A stretch of DNA of 53,928 bases from Curtobacterium flaccumfaciens UCD-AKU. Lineage in GTDB: Bacteria; Actinomycetota; Actinomycetes; Actinomycetales; Microbacteriaceae. Below the pieces are notes generated by a model. It ran no database searches. It was given only the letters and a program-made list of their open reading frames with translations, and was not told where the DNA came from. This document shows positions 1 through 7,714 of the stretch, one piece after another (positions within the stretch are counted from its first letter, which is position 1; each line of letters starts with the position of its first letter). The stretch lies in assembly GCF_000349565.1 (NCBI RefSeq), contig NZ_KB714631.1, positions 256,510 to 310,437 on the forward strand. Direction: 5' to 3'. The position numbers and the translations under genes are program-made.

Positions 1-25
1 GCCACGGGCCTCCCGTTCGTCTGCT
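1..25 (-). terminator. Half of a terminator palindrome cut by the window edge
   Basis: Read on the minus strand this is AACGGGAGGCCCGTGGC, the left arm of the GGGAGGCCCGTGG hairpin that is complete at 6435-6478 and 30227-30262. It lies about 25 bp past the stop codon of the minus-strand gene at 50-922, so it is probably that gene's intrinsic terminator. The right arm is outside the window. Confidence 0.6.
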
Positions 26-49
26 GGTCGCCGTCGCGACCCGCGCCGA

Positions 50-922
50 TCAGTAGAAGTTGCTCGCCTGCGAGTGCGCCCACGCCGCGCACGGGGTGCC
101 GTACGCCGAGCTGATGTACCGCAGACCCCACGTGATCTGGGTTGTGGCGTTGGTGCGCCAGTCCGATCCGACCGTGGCCATCTTCGATCCGGGGAGCGCC
201 TGCGGGATGCCGGTGGCACCGCCGTTGGCGTTGACGGCCTGGTAGTTCCATCCGGACTCCTTGGTCCACAGGTTGTCCAGGCACTGGAACTGGTCGGCGC
301 CCCAGCCGTACTCGGACGACGCGAGCGAGGTCGCCGTGGCCTTGGCTCCCGCGACGGTGTTGCCGGCGGCGAGCTTCCGGGCGGCCTCGGCTGCCTCGGC
401 GGCGGCCTGCCGGTCGGCGGCGGCCTTCGCGGCGGCGGCTGCCTTCGCGTCGACGTCCCGCTTGTCCTGCGTCGCACTCGCCTCGGCGACGTGCGTGGCG
501 GACGCGACGGTCGTCGAGATCCGGTTCGTCAGCGCCGCACCGGACAGTTCCGGGTAGTCGCTCAGGGCGTCGACCCGCTGCTCGAGCGACGAGGTGTCGA
601 CCTTGGCGTTCGCGGTCTGCATGACGGTCTTCGCCGTGGTGATCGTGGCGGCGGCCTGGGCGCGGTCGAGTGCGGTGCCGTGCAGCGCGGGCTGGGCGGT
701 CGCCGAGGCACTCGGGGTGCCGGTCGGCATGCCGAGGGCTTCGCCGATCGCGGGCTGCGTGCCGACGGTCAACGCGCCACCGGCGACGGCGAGGACCGCG
801 GCGCCGCCGGCGATCATCGTCGCCCGGTGTCGCAGGGCACGGCGCATCCGGCGGCTGGGGGTGTTCAGCGCCTCACGTCGGGTCGAGGCGGTGGGGGTGG
901 GGAGCTCAGGGGTGTGTCGCAT
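50..922 (-). CDS. Secreted lytic-transglycosylase-like (lysozyme-fold) protein
   Basis: This 290-aa protein has a basic N-terminus (about 1-35), a hydrophobic segment (about 36-56) that should act as signal peptide or anchor, a low-complexity Ala/Lys-rich helical stretch (about 155-187) and a C-terminal lysozyme-like domain (about 203-285). That domain carries the WTKESGWN motif, whose Glu222 is the likely catalytic acid, followed by ATGIPQALPG, typical of the SLT/resuscitation-promoting-factor superfamily. It should act outside the membrane on peptidoglycan glycan strands. The ATG at 922 is preceded by a weak GGAA; a later Met at residue 26 is possible. The upstream region holds direct-repeat boxes (1191-1210). 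Muralytic activity is inferred from the fold; whether it acts as an Rpf-like growth factor cannot be told. Confidence 0.85.
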   Translation of the reverse strand: MRHTPELPTPTASTRREALNTPSRRMRRALRHRATMIAGGAAVLAVAGGALTVGTQPAIGEALGMPTGTPSASATAQPALHGTALDRAQAAATITTAKTVMQTANAKVDTSSLEQRVDALSDYPELSGAALTNRISTTVASATHVAEASATQDKRDVDAKAAAAAKAAADRQAAAEAAEAARKLAAGNTVAGAKATATSLASSEYGWGADQFQCLDNLWTKESGWNYQAVNANGGATGIPQALPGSKMATVGSDWRTNATTQITWGLRYISSAYGTPCAAWAHSQASNFY

Positions 923-1121
923 CGGTTCCGCAGGTCGGCGGCTCGGTGGGGACGGACTCCTGCTCGCACAACGGGTCGTGCGGGCGTGCCGGATGCTGGC
1001 GGTGTCGGTGACACCGTCGGCGACGACGGAGGAGTCCTCGAGCCGGTGAGGACCGGACGGTGGTGTGGGGCCCGTCCGTCCGCCGGGTACGCGGCCGTGG
1101 GGTGGCCGCGGTCAGGCGGAG

Positions 1122-1136
1122 CGGTCACTGTGACCG
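1122..1136. promoter_or_regulatory. Perfect 15-bp palindrome, possible operator
   Basis: CGGTCAC-T-GTGACCG is a perfect inverted repeat about 200 bp upstream of the transglycosylase start codon. The regulator that would bind it is not known. Confidence 0.35.
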
Positions 1137-1190
1137 GTCCGACTGGGCAGCGCGTCCAGGAACGCTGGCAGAACGGTCCGTCCACCGCTT

Positions 1191-1210
1191 GGTAACGGTT
1201 CGGTAACGGT
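1191..1210 (-). promoter_or_regulatory. Direct repeat GTAAC-N6-GTAAC, possible response-regulator box
   Basis: GGTAACGGT occurs twice with 11-bp periodicity, one helical turn apart. Direct repeats of this kind are typical of OmpR-family response regulators. In actinobacteria MtrA recognises GTAAC-type repeats near cell-wall hydrolase genes. Assignment to MtrA is inference. Confidence 0.35.
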
Positions 1211-1221
1211 CCTGCGCGGGG

Positions 1222-1677
1222 CTAGAAGGTGTGAGGTTCCTGGGCGTGCTCGCCCTGGGCCACACGCTCGAGTGCGGCCAGGGCTCCGGCGATCGCCTCG
1301 ACGTCCGGTTCGTCGAGCTCGGCGATGAGCTCGGCCACGATCCCGGTGCGGTTCGCGCGGGCCTGCTCGACCGCCTCGATGCCCTCCGGCGTCGCCGTGA
1401 CCATGAACGCCCGACCGTCGCGCGGGTCGGCTTCGCGCTGGATGAACCCGCGCTGCTCGAGTTCGGTCAGGATGCGGGTCATCGTGGGCTTCGTGACCAC
1501 CTCGATCCGCGACAGGTCGCCGGGGCGCAGGGGTCCGTGCCGCTGGATCGACGCGAGCGCGGAGACGATGCCGTACCCGAGCGAGGCCGAGTCGGTGCGG
1601 GCCCGTCGGTTGATCCGACCGACCGCTGCGGCCAGGCGTGCGGCGACCTCGGTACGGTCCGTCGGGCGGGGGTTCAT
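1222..1677 (-). CDS. MarR-family transcriptional regulator
   Basis: A 151-aa winged-helix regulator of normal MarR length. The core (about 30-105) contains a predicted recognition helix in TKPTMTRILTELEQRGFI followed by the wing READPRDGRAFMVTATPEG, whose DxR motif is diagnostic of MarR. The ATG at 1677 has a GGAG Shine-Dalgarno 6-7 nt upstream. No adjacent gene is an obvious target; the next gene downstream on the strand is the transglycosylase. The ligand is unknown. Confidence 0.9.
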   Translation of the reverse strand: MNPRPTDRTEVAARLAAAVGRINRRARTDSASLGYGIVSALASIQRHGPLRPGDLSRIEVVTKPTMTRILTELEQRGFIQREADPRDGRAFMVTATPEGIEAVEQARANRTGIVAELIAELDEPDVEAIAGALAALERVAQGEHAQEPHTF

Positions 1678-1745
1678 GTGCTGCTCCGGGTGCCTGGTTC
1701 AGGTGGTCGCCAGCGATGCTATCGGTCCGTGCGGCCCCGGGACTG

Positions 1746-1773
1746 GGAGCGCCGGGCGCGTGGCCGGCGCTCC
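1746..1773. repeat. Perfect hairpin between marR and gntR
   Basis: GGAGCGCCGG (1746-1755) and CCGGCGCTCC (1764-1773) form a perfect 10-bp stem with an 8-nt loop. It is followed at 1778-1790 by GGGAGGCCCGTGG, one arm of the dispersed terminator family. It lies in the minus-strand gap between the gntR stop and the marR start. Confidence 0.55.
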
Positions 1774-1798
1774 GGCCGGGAGGCCCGTGGAGCGCCGA

Positions 1799-1848
1799 GC
1801 GCCCGCCTCGCGTCGGCGAGACGGGCGGTTCCTGTACGCGGGTACAGG
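1799..1848 (-). terminator. Double hairpin terminator of the gntR gene
   Basis: Just past the gntR stop codon (minus strand) come CCTGTAC/GTACAGG (1831-1848, 7-bp stem, 4-nt loop) and then a longer stem pairing GCCCGCCTCGC with GCGAGACGGGC (1801-1826). GC-rich hairpins without a U-tract are usual terminators in high-GC actinobacteria. Confidence 0.6.
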
Positions 1849-1853
1849 TGGAC

Positions 1854-2504
1854 TCAGCGCTTCTCGCCCGGCAGCTGGTGGATCGCCTCGGTCGCGAGCT
1901 CGGCCGCGACGTTGTCGCCCGACTCGGTGGCCGCGCGCAGGCGTCGGAAGTCCTCGGTCATCCGGTCCCAGTCGACCAGTTCGTCGAGGTTCGGCAGCCG
2001 CAACCGGAACGCCAGGCCGTCCATCGTGTCGCGGCAGACGCGCTGCAGGTTCTCGTTGCCGCACTCGGCGACGTACAGGGCGAAGACGTCGAGGGCGTCG
2101 TGGTTGACGGCGGCGACCTCGTGCGCCTCGAGCTCGGTGATCGTCTTGTCGAGCTGGGCCAGGATCTTCTTCCGGCTCGCCGTGCCGAGGCGCGGGACCG
2201 CGAGCCGGACCACACCGCCGAACAGCACGCCGAGGGTCTGCATCGCCTCGATGACCTCGGCGGGGTCCGGCGTCGTGACGCGGGTGTACCGGTTCGGGGC
2301 CATCTCGATCAGGCCGGCGCGGGACAGCTGGCTCAGGGCCTCGCGGATGGGCGTGCGGGAGACGCCGAGCCACGAGATGAGCTCGTCGTCGTTCAGTCGT
2401 TCCCCGGGGAGCAGGGTGCCGTCCATGATCGCGTCGTGGATCTTGTGGCGGACGGTGTCACGGAGCAGCTGGTGCTCGGTCGGGGCGCTGCGGGGGACCG
2501 GCAT
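1854..2504 (-). CDS. GntR-family (FadR-type) transcriptional regulator
   Basis: A 216-aa regulator. The N-terminal winged helix (about 10-75) includes LPGERLNDDELISWLGVSRT followed by PIREALSQLSRAGLI, the GntR signature. The C-terminal part (about 90-205) is all-helical, as in the FCD ligand domain. I chose the ATG at 2504 over an upstream in-frame ATG (2567) because GAAGGAG lies 5 nt before it. No metabolic operon is attached, so target and ligand are unknown. Confidence 0.9.
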   Translation of the reverse strand: MPVPRSAPTEHQLLRDTVRHKIHDAIMDGTLLPGERLNDDELISWLGVSRTPIREALSQLSRAGLIEMAPNRYTRVTTPDPAEVIEAMQTLGVLFGGVVRLAVPRLGTASRKKILAQLDKTITELEAHEVAAVNHDALDVFALYVAECGNENLQRVCRDTMDGLAFRLRLPNLDELVDWDRMTEDFRRLRAATESGDNVAAELATEAIHQLPGEKR

Positions 2505-2637
2505 GCGTTCTCCTTCGGGGGTGGCGGCGTCGGGGCGCCGGGCGAACGGGCACGGTCGACATCGCACGTGCTCGCATCACCGTACCTGATATGACAACGG
2601 CGTTGCGATCGGTTCAGCGCGTGTCAGTACCGGGGTG

Positions 2638-2891
2638 TCAGGTGCCGGTTCGGGCGGGTCCTCGATCGACGAGCAGGCGGATCGTGGCCGGGTCCTCGGC
2701 AGCGTCGTACCAGCGCTCCAGCACGGCGACGAACGGGCCCGGGTCGGCGGCGATCCGGGCGAAGAGCGTCATCGACGACCGGAGCTTCACCTCGACGACT
2801 TGCGGCCGCGGCGGAGTTCGTCGAGTGCGACGTCGTGCACCCCCTGCTGGGCGCGGACGAAGCGGTCGAGGTCGAACGGGTCGTCGGTCAC
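2638..2891 (-). pseudogene. DUF1810 remnant with internal deletion and frameshift
   Basis: A GTG at 2891 overlaps the stop of the DUF2071 gene and opens a frame reading VTDDPFDLDRFVRAQQGVHD then LDELRRGRK, the N-terminus of DUF1810 proteins. That frame stops at 2787. In another frame the sequence continues directly with VEVKLRSSMTLFARIA and VLERWYDAAEDPATIRLLVD, the C-terminus of the same family, ending at 2638. About 60 central residues, including the conserved tryptophan-rich HWMWF-type motif, are missing. The gene appears broken by a deletion that also shifted the frame. The ends are seen in the sequence; the size of the loss is inferred from usual family length (about 140-150 aa). Confidence 0.75.
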
Positions 2892-3679
2892 CGGACGACC
2901 CCGCCCCAGCCGTACCGGACCGTCGTGCCGTCGACCACGAGCAGGGAGTCCGGCGCCCGGTCGAACAGCCCGGGCATCCCGACCGCGTCGGGCAGGTCGC
3001 CCTCGAGCCGGTCGAGCGTGGCCGCACGGGTGGTGAGCACCGGGTGCTGCCGCTGCCAGAACAACGTCTGCGCCAGGTACCGCGCGTGGATGCCGGCCCG
3101 GGTCGTGAGCTCCGCGGCCAGCGGGGTGTCGACGACCTCGCCCGCGGTCACCCGCACCGACGCTGCGTGCTTCGGCTTGGCCGCACCCGTCGGGCGTTCC
3201 TGCCGGAGCGACCGCGCCCACCGCACCGGGTGCAGTGCGCGGGTCGGGTGCCGGACGGAGCGGTGCGCGATCGCGTCACCCCGGCGCCGGGAGCGTGCGT
3301 GCGCGAACGTGTACGGCACGCCGAGCAACGCGTGCGCCGCCACGATGGCGGGCACGTTCGCGGTGTCGACCGTGCGGTAGGTCACCCCGCGCCGTCCCTG
3401 GTCGTCGACCGTCAGGACCTCGATTGTGACCTCGGTCATGGTGCCGAGCCGCCCGGCGGACGGGAACGGCGGGACCCGGGTCTCACGGAACACGTACGCC
3501 GACAGTCCCACCCAGGCGCTGCCGTCGACGACGTCCGGGTGGGTGCCGCGCGGCACGAGCCGCCGCAGCGACGCCGGGTCGTGCCGCCAGTGCGCGAAGA
3601 CGATGTCCTCCCACGCGTGCTGGGTGACCGGGCGGTGCAGCAACGGCACCGCCGCGCGGGTCCACGACGGCTGGGTCAC
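2888..3679 (-). CDS. DUF2071 (YqjF-like) family protein
   Basis: A 263-aa protein with DUF2071 features: WEDIVFAHWRHDPASLRRLV near the N-terminus, GSAWVGLSAYVF, and a middle part resembling the acetoacetate-decarboxylase-like beta barrel. No enzymatic role is established for the family. Its ATG overlaps the stop of the DoxX-like gene (ATGA) and its own stop overlaps the GTG of the DUF1810 remnant, so the three form one translationally coupled operon. Confidence 0.85.
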   Translation of the reverse strand: MTQPSWTRAAVPLLHRPVTQHAWEDIVFAHWRHDPASLRRLVPRGTHPDVVDGSAWVGLSAYVFRETRVPPFPSAGRLGTMTEVTIEVLTVDDQGRRGVTYRTVDTANVPAIVAAHALLGVPYTFAHARSRRRGDAIAHRSVRHPTRALHPVRWARSLRQERPTGAAKPKHAASVRVTAGEVVDTPLAAELTTRAGIHARYLAQTLFWQRQHPVLTTRAATLDRLEGDLPDAVGMPGLFDRAPDSLLVVDGTTVRYGWGGVVR

Positions 3680-4074
3680 GGCTTCGGCGCGTGCCGACCG
3701 ACCCGGATGCTCCAGAGGACCAGCGGCAGCTGCAGGGGGAGCCGCAGGACCCCGACCAGCCGCATCGCCCGGCTCGAGGTGGGGTGCTCGAGCAGGTCGT
3801 TCGCCATCTTCAGGTTCGCCGGGAACACCGCCGCGAACAGTGCCGCCGCAGCCCAGCCCGAAGCGCGGCGGGTCGCGGGGAACGCGAGCCCCGCGGCGAT
3901 CCCGAGCTCGGCCACGCCGGAGGCCAGCGTGGTCAGCCGCGGCGGCAGGGCCTCCGGCACGATCCGGTCGAAGTGGGTGGGGCGCAGGAAGTGCATGGCA
4001 CCCGCCCCGCCGAGGGCCACTGCCAGGATGGTGGCAGTGCGGTTGGCACGTCGGATCCGCTCACGTCGTCGCAT
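3676..4074 (-). CDS. DoxX-like membrane protein
   Basis: A 132-aa protein with about four hydrophobic segments. The motif GAMHFLRPTHFDRIVPEALP, followed by VAELGIAAGLAFPATRR and FPANLKMANDLL, is characteristic of DoxX-like proteins. Family members are small inner-membrane proteins of uncertain role, some linked to quinone or redox stress. It is the first gene of the operon with DUF2071 and the DUF1810 remnant. Confidence 0.85.
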   Translation of the reverse strand: MRRRERIRRANRTATILAVALGGAGAMHFLRPTHFDRIVPEALPPRLTTLASGVAELGIAAGLAFPATRRASGWAAAALFAAVFPANLKMANDLLEHPTSSRAMRLVGVLRLPLQLPLVLWSIRVGRHAPKP

Positions 4075-4152
4075 GTGCCCATCGTGCCCGCTCGTCCTCG
4101 GAAGCAGCCGGAGGCGCGGCTCAGTTCAGTGCGCACGCACGGCAGTGCGCGT

Positions 4153-5445
4153 TCACGTCAGTGCGGTCGCGACGAGGTCGAGGACCGCCGTCGCCACCTC
4201 GGCCTTCGTGCCGGAGGTCTCGCGGACGACCTGGCCACCGGGGACCAGGACCTCGATCGCGTTCTCCTCGCGTTCGAAGCCGGCCGACCAGCCGACGTGG
4301 TTCACGACGAGCAGGTCCGCGGGCTTCCGGCCGATCTTGGCGCGCCCGAGTTCGACCCGGGCATCGCGGTCGGGTTCGGTCTCGGCGGCGAACCCGACGA
4401 TGACCTGCCCGGTCCGCCGTGCTGCGACGAGGTCGGCGAGCACGTCCGGGTTCCGCACCAGCTCGAGCGTCATGCGCTCGCCCTGCGCGTCCTTCTTGAG
4501 CTTCTCGGAGTGCACCTCGGCCGGTCGGTAGTCGGCGACCGCTGCGGTCATCACGACGACGTCGGCCTCGGCGGCGGCCGCGTGCACGGCGTCGGCGAGT
4601 TCGAGCGCGGACCCCACGGGCACCACCGTCGCGTCCAGTCCGGCGGTCAGCGAGCCGTCCACGTTCGCGGCGACGAGGGTCACGGACGCGCCACGACGGA
4701 CGGCTTCGGCGGCGATCGCGATGCCCTGGCGGCCGCTGGAGCGGTTGCCGACGAACCGCACCGGGTCGAAGGGTTCGCGGGTGCCGCCGGCGCTGACGAC
4801 GACGCGGACGCCGGCCAGGTCCCCCTGTTCACCGCGGGCCCCGGTCCCCGCGCCCGTGCTGGTCCCCCCACCGCGGCGGCCGGCCGGGGCGGGGTGCTCG
4901 TCGAGCACCGCGAGTGCCGCGACGACGATGTCCTCGGGCTCCGCCATCCGTCCGATGCCCGCGTCGTCGCCGGTGAGCGCGCCGACGACCGGTCCGACCA
5001 GGTGGACGCCGCGGTCACGCAGCGTGGCGACGTTCGCCCGGGTCGCGGGGTGCTCCCACATCTGCGGGTGCATCGCGGGGGCGACGACGACGGGTGCCTC
5101 GGTCGCGAGCAGCGTCGTACCGAGCAGGTCGCTCGCCAGGCCGTGCGCCATCCGGGCCAGCGAGTCCGCGGTGGCGGGGGCGATGACGACCAGGTCCGCC
5201 CGGCGACCGAGCGCGACGTGGCGCACCTCGGCGACGTCGTCCCACACGCTCGTGGTGACGGGGTTGCGGCTGAGGGCCTCGAGCGTGGGCAGACCGACGA
5301 AGCGCAGCGCGCCCTCGGTCGGGACGACGTGCACGTCGTGGCCACGCTTGACCAGGTCGCGGACGACCCCCACGGCCTTGTAGGCGGCGATGCCCCCGGT
5401 GATCCCCACGATGACGGTCAGGGCGCGCTCTGCTGCTGCGTTCAC
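4153..5445 (-). CDS. coaBC: Bifunctional phosphopantothenoylcysteine decarboxylase/synthetase (CoaBC)
   Basis: The 430-aa protein makes 4'-phosphopantetheine from 4'-phosphopantothenate and cysteine for coenzyme A. The N-terminal flavoprotein decarboxylase (about 8-180) begins VIVGITGGIAAYK and carries the PAMHPQMW active-site motif in its actinobacterial form (His where E. coli has Asn). The C-terminal synthetase (about 205-425) has VVVSAGGTREPFDPVRFVGN, RSSGRQG, and the SEKLKK nucleotide motif. A flexible Gly/Thr-rich linker joins them. I chose the GTG at 5445 because TAGCGT (5453-5458) sits 7 nt upstream with no Shine-Dalgarno, as in a leaderless transcript. Confidence 0.95.
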   Translation of the reverse strand: MNAAAERALTVIVGITGGIAAYKAVGVVRDLVKRGHDVHVVPTEGALRFVGLPTLEALSRNPVTTSVWDDVAEVRHVALGRRADLVVIAPATADSLARMAHGLASDLLGTTLLATEAPVVVAPAMHPQMWEHPATRANVATLRDRGVHLVGPVVGALTGDDAGIGRMAEPEDIVVAALAVLDEHPAPAGRRGGGTSTGAGTGARGEQGDLAGVRVVVSAGGTREPFDPVRFVGNRSSGRQGIAIAAEAVRRGASVTLVAANVDGSLTAGLDATVVPVGSALELADAVHAAAAEADVVVMTAAVADYRPAEVHSEKLKKDAQGERMTLELVRNPDVLADLVAARRTGQVIVGFAAETEPDRDARVELGRAKIGRKPADLLVVNHVGWSAGFEREENAIEVLVPGGQVVRETSGTKAEVATAVLDLVATALT

Positions 5446-5485
5446 CTGGCTCACGCTACCGGGGCCACGTGCGAGGATCGACGGC

Positions 5486-6277
5486 ATGTGCACCGTCGTC
5501 GTCCGCGTCGACCCCGGGTCCGCGTGGCCCGTCACCGTCCTGGCCCTGCGGGACGAGTCGCCCGAACGCCCGTGGGACCCGCCCGCCGCGTGGTGGCCGG
5601 ACCGCGACCCCGAGGTCCGCGGTGTCCGTGACCGTTCCGCCGGCGGAGCCTGGCTCGCCGCGTCCGACCGTGCCGGACTGGCCGTGGTGCTCAACCGCGC
5701 CGAACCCGTCGCGAGCGCCGACGGGACCTGGACGACCCGCGGGGTGGTGCCGGTGGACGCCGTCGCCGACGACCTGCTGCCCGGACACGATGGCACGCTG
5801 CCGACCACCCGGGCCTTCAACCTGGTGCGCGCCACGGCCGAGGGCGCCTCGGTGCTGACCTGGGACGGCGATCGGGTCCGCACCACCGAGCTCGGTCCCG
5901 GCGTCCACATGGTCACCCACGGTGCGGCGGACGACCCCGCGGCACCGCGCATCGGTCGGTGGCTCGAGGCCTTCCGCTCGGTCGACGCGCCGACCGGCCC
6001 GCCGGTGCTCGGCCCCTTCGACGAACTCCGCACCGTGGACGCCGGTACCGACGCCGGGGACGGGTGGGGTGGTTGGTTCGGCGTGCTGGCGGAGTCCGCA
6101 GCGCTGCCGAGCGACCACCCCGACGCGATCCTCCGCGACGTGCACGAGACCGAGGGGCACATGACGACGCTGTCGATCGTCGCGGCAGCGATAGCTCCGG
6201 ACCGCACCGTCCTGCAGCACGCCCGGCTGACCGAACCCGGTCGGCTGGACGGGTCGGTGGAGCTGCACCGCGCCTGA
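5486..6277 (+). CDS. NRDE/TANGO2-family protein, putative Ntn hydrolase
   Basis: A 263-aa protein. I chose the ATG at 5486 because it gives MCTVVV, placing Cys2 as the N-terminal nucleophile typical of the NRDE (TANGO2) family; in-frame starts upstream would bury it. Other family marks are LALRDESPERPWDPPAAWWP, the GGAWLAAS stretch and a Phe-Asn pair (TRAFNLV). Substrates are not known for bacterial members; the human homologue is tied to heme and lipid homeostasis. It is transcribed divergently from coaBC with a 40-bp gap. Confidence 0.85.
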   Translation: MCTVVVRVDPGSAWPVTVLALRDESPERPWDPPAAWWPDRDPEVRGVRDRSAGGAWLAASDRAGLAVVLNRAEPVASADGTWTTRGVVPVDAVADDLLPGHDGTLPTTRAFNLVRATAEGASVLTWDGDRVRTTELGPGVHMVTHGAADDPAAPRIGRWLEAFRSVDAPTGPPVLGPFDELRTVDAGTDAGDGWGGWFGVLAESAALPSDHPDAILRDVHETEGHMTTLSIVAAAIAPDRTVLQHARLTEPGRLDGSVELHRA

Positions 6278-6609
6278 CGCGCTCGACGTGCCGGATCCGA
6301 CCCGGGCCTCCCGGCTGCGCCCCGCGCCCGTTGCGAGACGCCGGTGTCTCGCCGAGACGCCGCCGAAAACGGCGGCGTCTCGTGCGTTCCGGGGCGTCTC
6401 GGGATGACGCCGGCGTGCAGCGTGCGCTCCCCACCGGACGGGAGGCCCGTGGTGGCGCGACCACGGGCCTCCCGTCCGCCTGTCCCTGCGTTCTCGAGCG
6501 CGCGAGACGCCGGTGTGCCTGTCAGGCGCCGCCAGGTGCGCGAGACGCCTCCGGATTCGGCGGCGTCTCGTGGAGCTGGAGGCGTCCTGGGGAGACGACG
6601 GCGTCTCGG
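6278..6609. repeat. Convergent intergenic region packed with GACGCC palindromes
   Basis: The gap between the NRDE gene and the convergent SDR gene has no gene. It contains CGAGACGCCGGTGTCTCG (6334-6351), a 13-bp perfect stem CGAGACGCCGCCG with an AAAA loop (6353-6382), a GATT-loop version pairing CGAGACGCC with GGCGTCTCG (6541-6570), and GAGACG/CGTCTC (6592-6607). The same GATT-loop unit recurs at 10661-10674, so this is a dispersed extragenic family. Confidence 0.75.
6435..6478. terminator. Bidirectional terminator, complete GGGAGGCCCGTGG palindrome
   Basis: A perfect 19-bp stem (6435-6453 with 6460-6478) around a 6-nt loop, core GGACGGGAGGCCCGTGGT. It sits between convergent genes and is nearly identical in sequence to the hairpin at 30227-30262. 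Confidence 0.75.
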
Positions 6610-7548
6610 CTAGAGCGGCGGGCGCGTCCCGGTGAGGTCCTCGGCGACCGCCCAGAGCGAGCGGGCGAGGTCGGCGCTCCGCGCAGAGCCCGGGATCGAC
6701 ACGGTGGTGGTCGGACCGGTCATGCCGAACGGACCGGAGGGCCCGTAGTACGCGCCACCCACGGCGTTCGGGCCGACCGCCGCGTAGAGCAGCGGTTCGG
6801 TGCCCTGCTCGACGGCCTGGGTGAAGGGCAGCGCGCGGTTGCTCGACCGCACCGGCTTCGACCGACCGAGCGAGCGCCCGGCGGCCTGCAGGTTCGTCCG
6901 GGTGTAGCCGGGGTGGGCGGCGGTGCTGACCAGGGGCACGTCGGCCTCGACCGTCAGGCGATGCAGGTGCAGCGCGAGGAGCAGGTCGGCGAGCTTCGAC
7001 TGCGCGTAGGCACGCCAGCCGTTGTAGCCGCGCTCCCACTGCAGGTCGGCGAAGCGGATCCGGCCGGGGATCGCGGCGAGGCTCGACATCGTCACGACAC
7101 GGGGTGCCTCGGCCAGGGGTGCACCGGTCCGGGCTGTCCCGGCGCGGAGCAGCGACGGCAGCAGCAGGTTCGTCAGGGCGAACGGGCCGAGGAAGTTCGT
7201 GCCGAACTGCAGCTCGAAACCGTCGACGGTCTCGAAGCGCTCCGGCGGGGCCATCACGCCGGCGTTGTTGACCAGGACGTCGATCGGACGTTCCTCGTCC
7301 ACGATGCCGCTCGCGAAGCGGCGGACGCTGGCCAGGTCGGCGAGGTCGAGTTCGCGGACCTCCACGTCGGCGCCGGGGTGGGCGGCGCGGATGCCGGAGG
7401 CGGCGGACTCGCCCTTCTCGGTGCTGCGGACGGCGAGCACGACGCTGGCGCCGGCTCCGGCGAGGCGCAGGGCGGCCTCTCGTCCGGTGCCGCTGTTGGA
7501 TCCGGTGACGACGATGCGGCGTCCGGTCTGGTCGGGGAGGTTCGGCAT
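6610..7548 (-). CDS. Short-chain dehydrogenase/reductase
   Basis: A 312-aa classical SDR with the cofactor motif TGSNSGTG (15-22), NNAG (94-97), a Ser in TMSS (about 155) and the catalytic pair YAQSK (Tyr181, Lys185). Arg at the end of strand 2 (AVRSTEKG) suggests NADP(H). The length and the FADLQWERGYNGWRAYAQSK stretch resemble the retinol-dehydrogenase/protochlorophyllide-reductase-like group. The substrate is unknown. It stands alone between two repeat-rich gaps. Confidence 0.9.
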   Translation of the reverse strand: MPNLPDQTGRRIVVTGSNSGTGREAALRLAGAGASVVLAVRSTEKGESAASGIRAAHPGADVEVRELDLADLASVRRFASGIVDEERPIDVLVNNAGVMAPPERFETVDGFELQFGTNFLGPFALTNLLLPSLLRAGTARTGAPLAEAPRVVTMSSLAAIPGRIRFADLQWERGYNGWRAYAQSKLADLLLALHLHRLTVEADVPLVSTAAHPGYTRTNLQAAGRSLGRSKPVRSSNRALPFTQAVEQGTEPLLYAAVGPNAVGGAYYGPSGPFGMTGPTTTVSIPGSARSADLARSLWAVAEDLTGTRPPL

Positions 7549-7575
7549 GCGGGTGACCGTACTCGTCCGGGCTGG

Positions 7576-7650
7576 CCGACCCCGGCCGGGCCTGTGCAGG
7601 ACCGGTCGCCGACCCCGGCCTGGGCCGTGCCGGACCGGTCGCCCACCCCG
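7576..7650. repeat. 33-bp tandem repeat upstream of the monooxygenase gene
   Basis: Two 33-bp units (7576-7608 and 7609-7641) starting CCGACCCCGGCC and ending GGACCGGTCG, plus a 9-bp partial third copy. They end just ahead of the promoter of the gene at 7715. Confidence 0.7.
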
Positions 7651-7672
7651 TGCGCGCTGGGGCGCATCGTGC

Positions 7673-7704
7673 TACATTGATGCAAACGCATGGAAATGCG
7701 ATCA
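7673..7704 (+). promoter_or_regulatory. Promoter -10 with overlapping operator-like palindromes
   Basis: TACATT (7673-7678) is a good -10. It is followed by ATGC-AAAC-GCAT and GCAT-GGAA-ATGC, two overlapping palindromes between the promoter and the AGGAGGA ribosome-binding site (7704-7710). The position suits a repressor site; the regulator is unknown. Confidence 0.4.
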
Positions 7705-7714
7705 GGAGGACACC

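Larger units (their letters stand above)
923..1221. other. 300-bp intergenic leader of the transglycosylase gene
   Basis: The stretch lies between the start of the minus-strand transglycosylase gene and the end of the marR gene. It holds a perfect 15-bp palindrome at 1122-1136 and a direct repeat at 1191-1210. I looked for a c-di-AMP (ydaO-type) riboswitch, common ahead of rpf-like genes, and saw no recognisable core. Apparent reading frames here look like noise. Confidence 0.5.

Noticed and set aside
865..1185. 106-codon frame on the minus strand upstream of the transglycosylase
   Set aside because: It is Pro/Arg-rich, overlaps the real gene start and has no supporting ribosome-binding site.
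923..1190. c-di-AMP (ydaO) riboswitch ahead of the transglycosylase gene
   Set aside because: The context suggested one, but the conserved core segments are not visible on the relevant strand.
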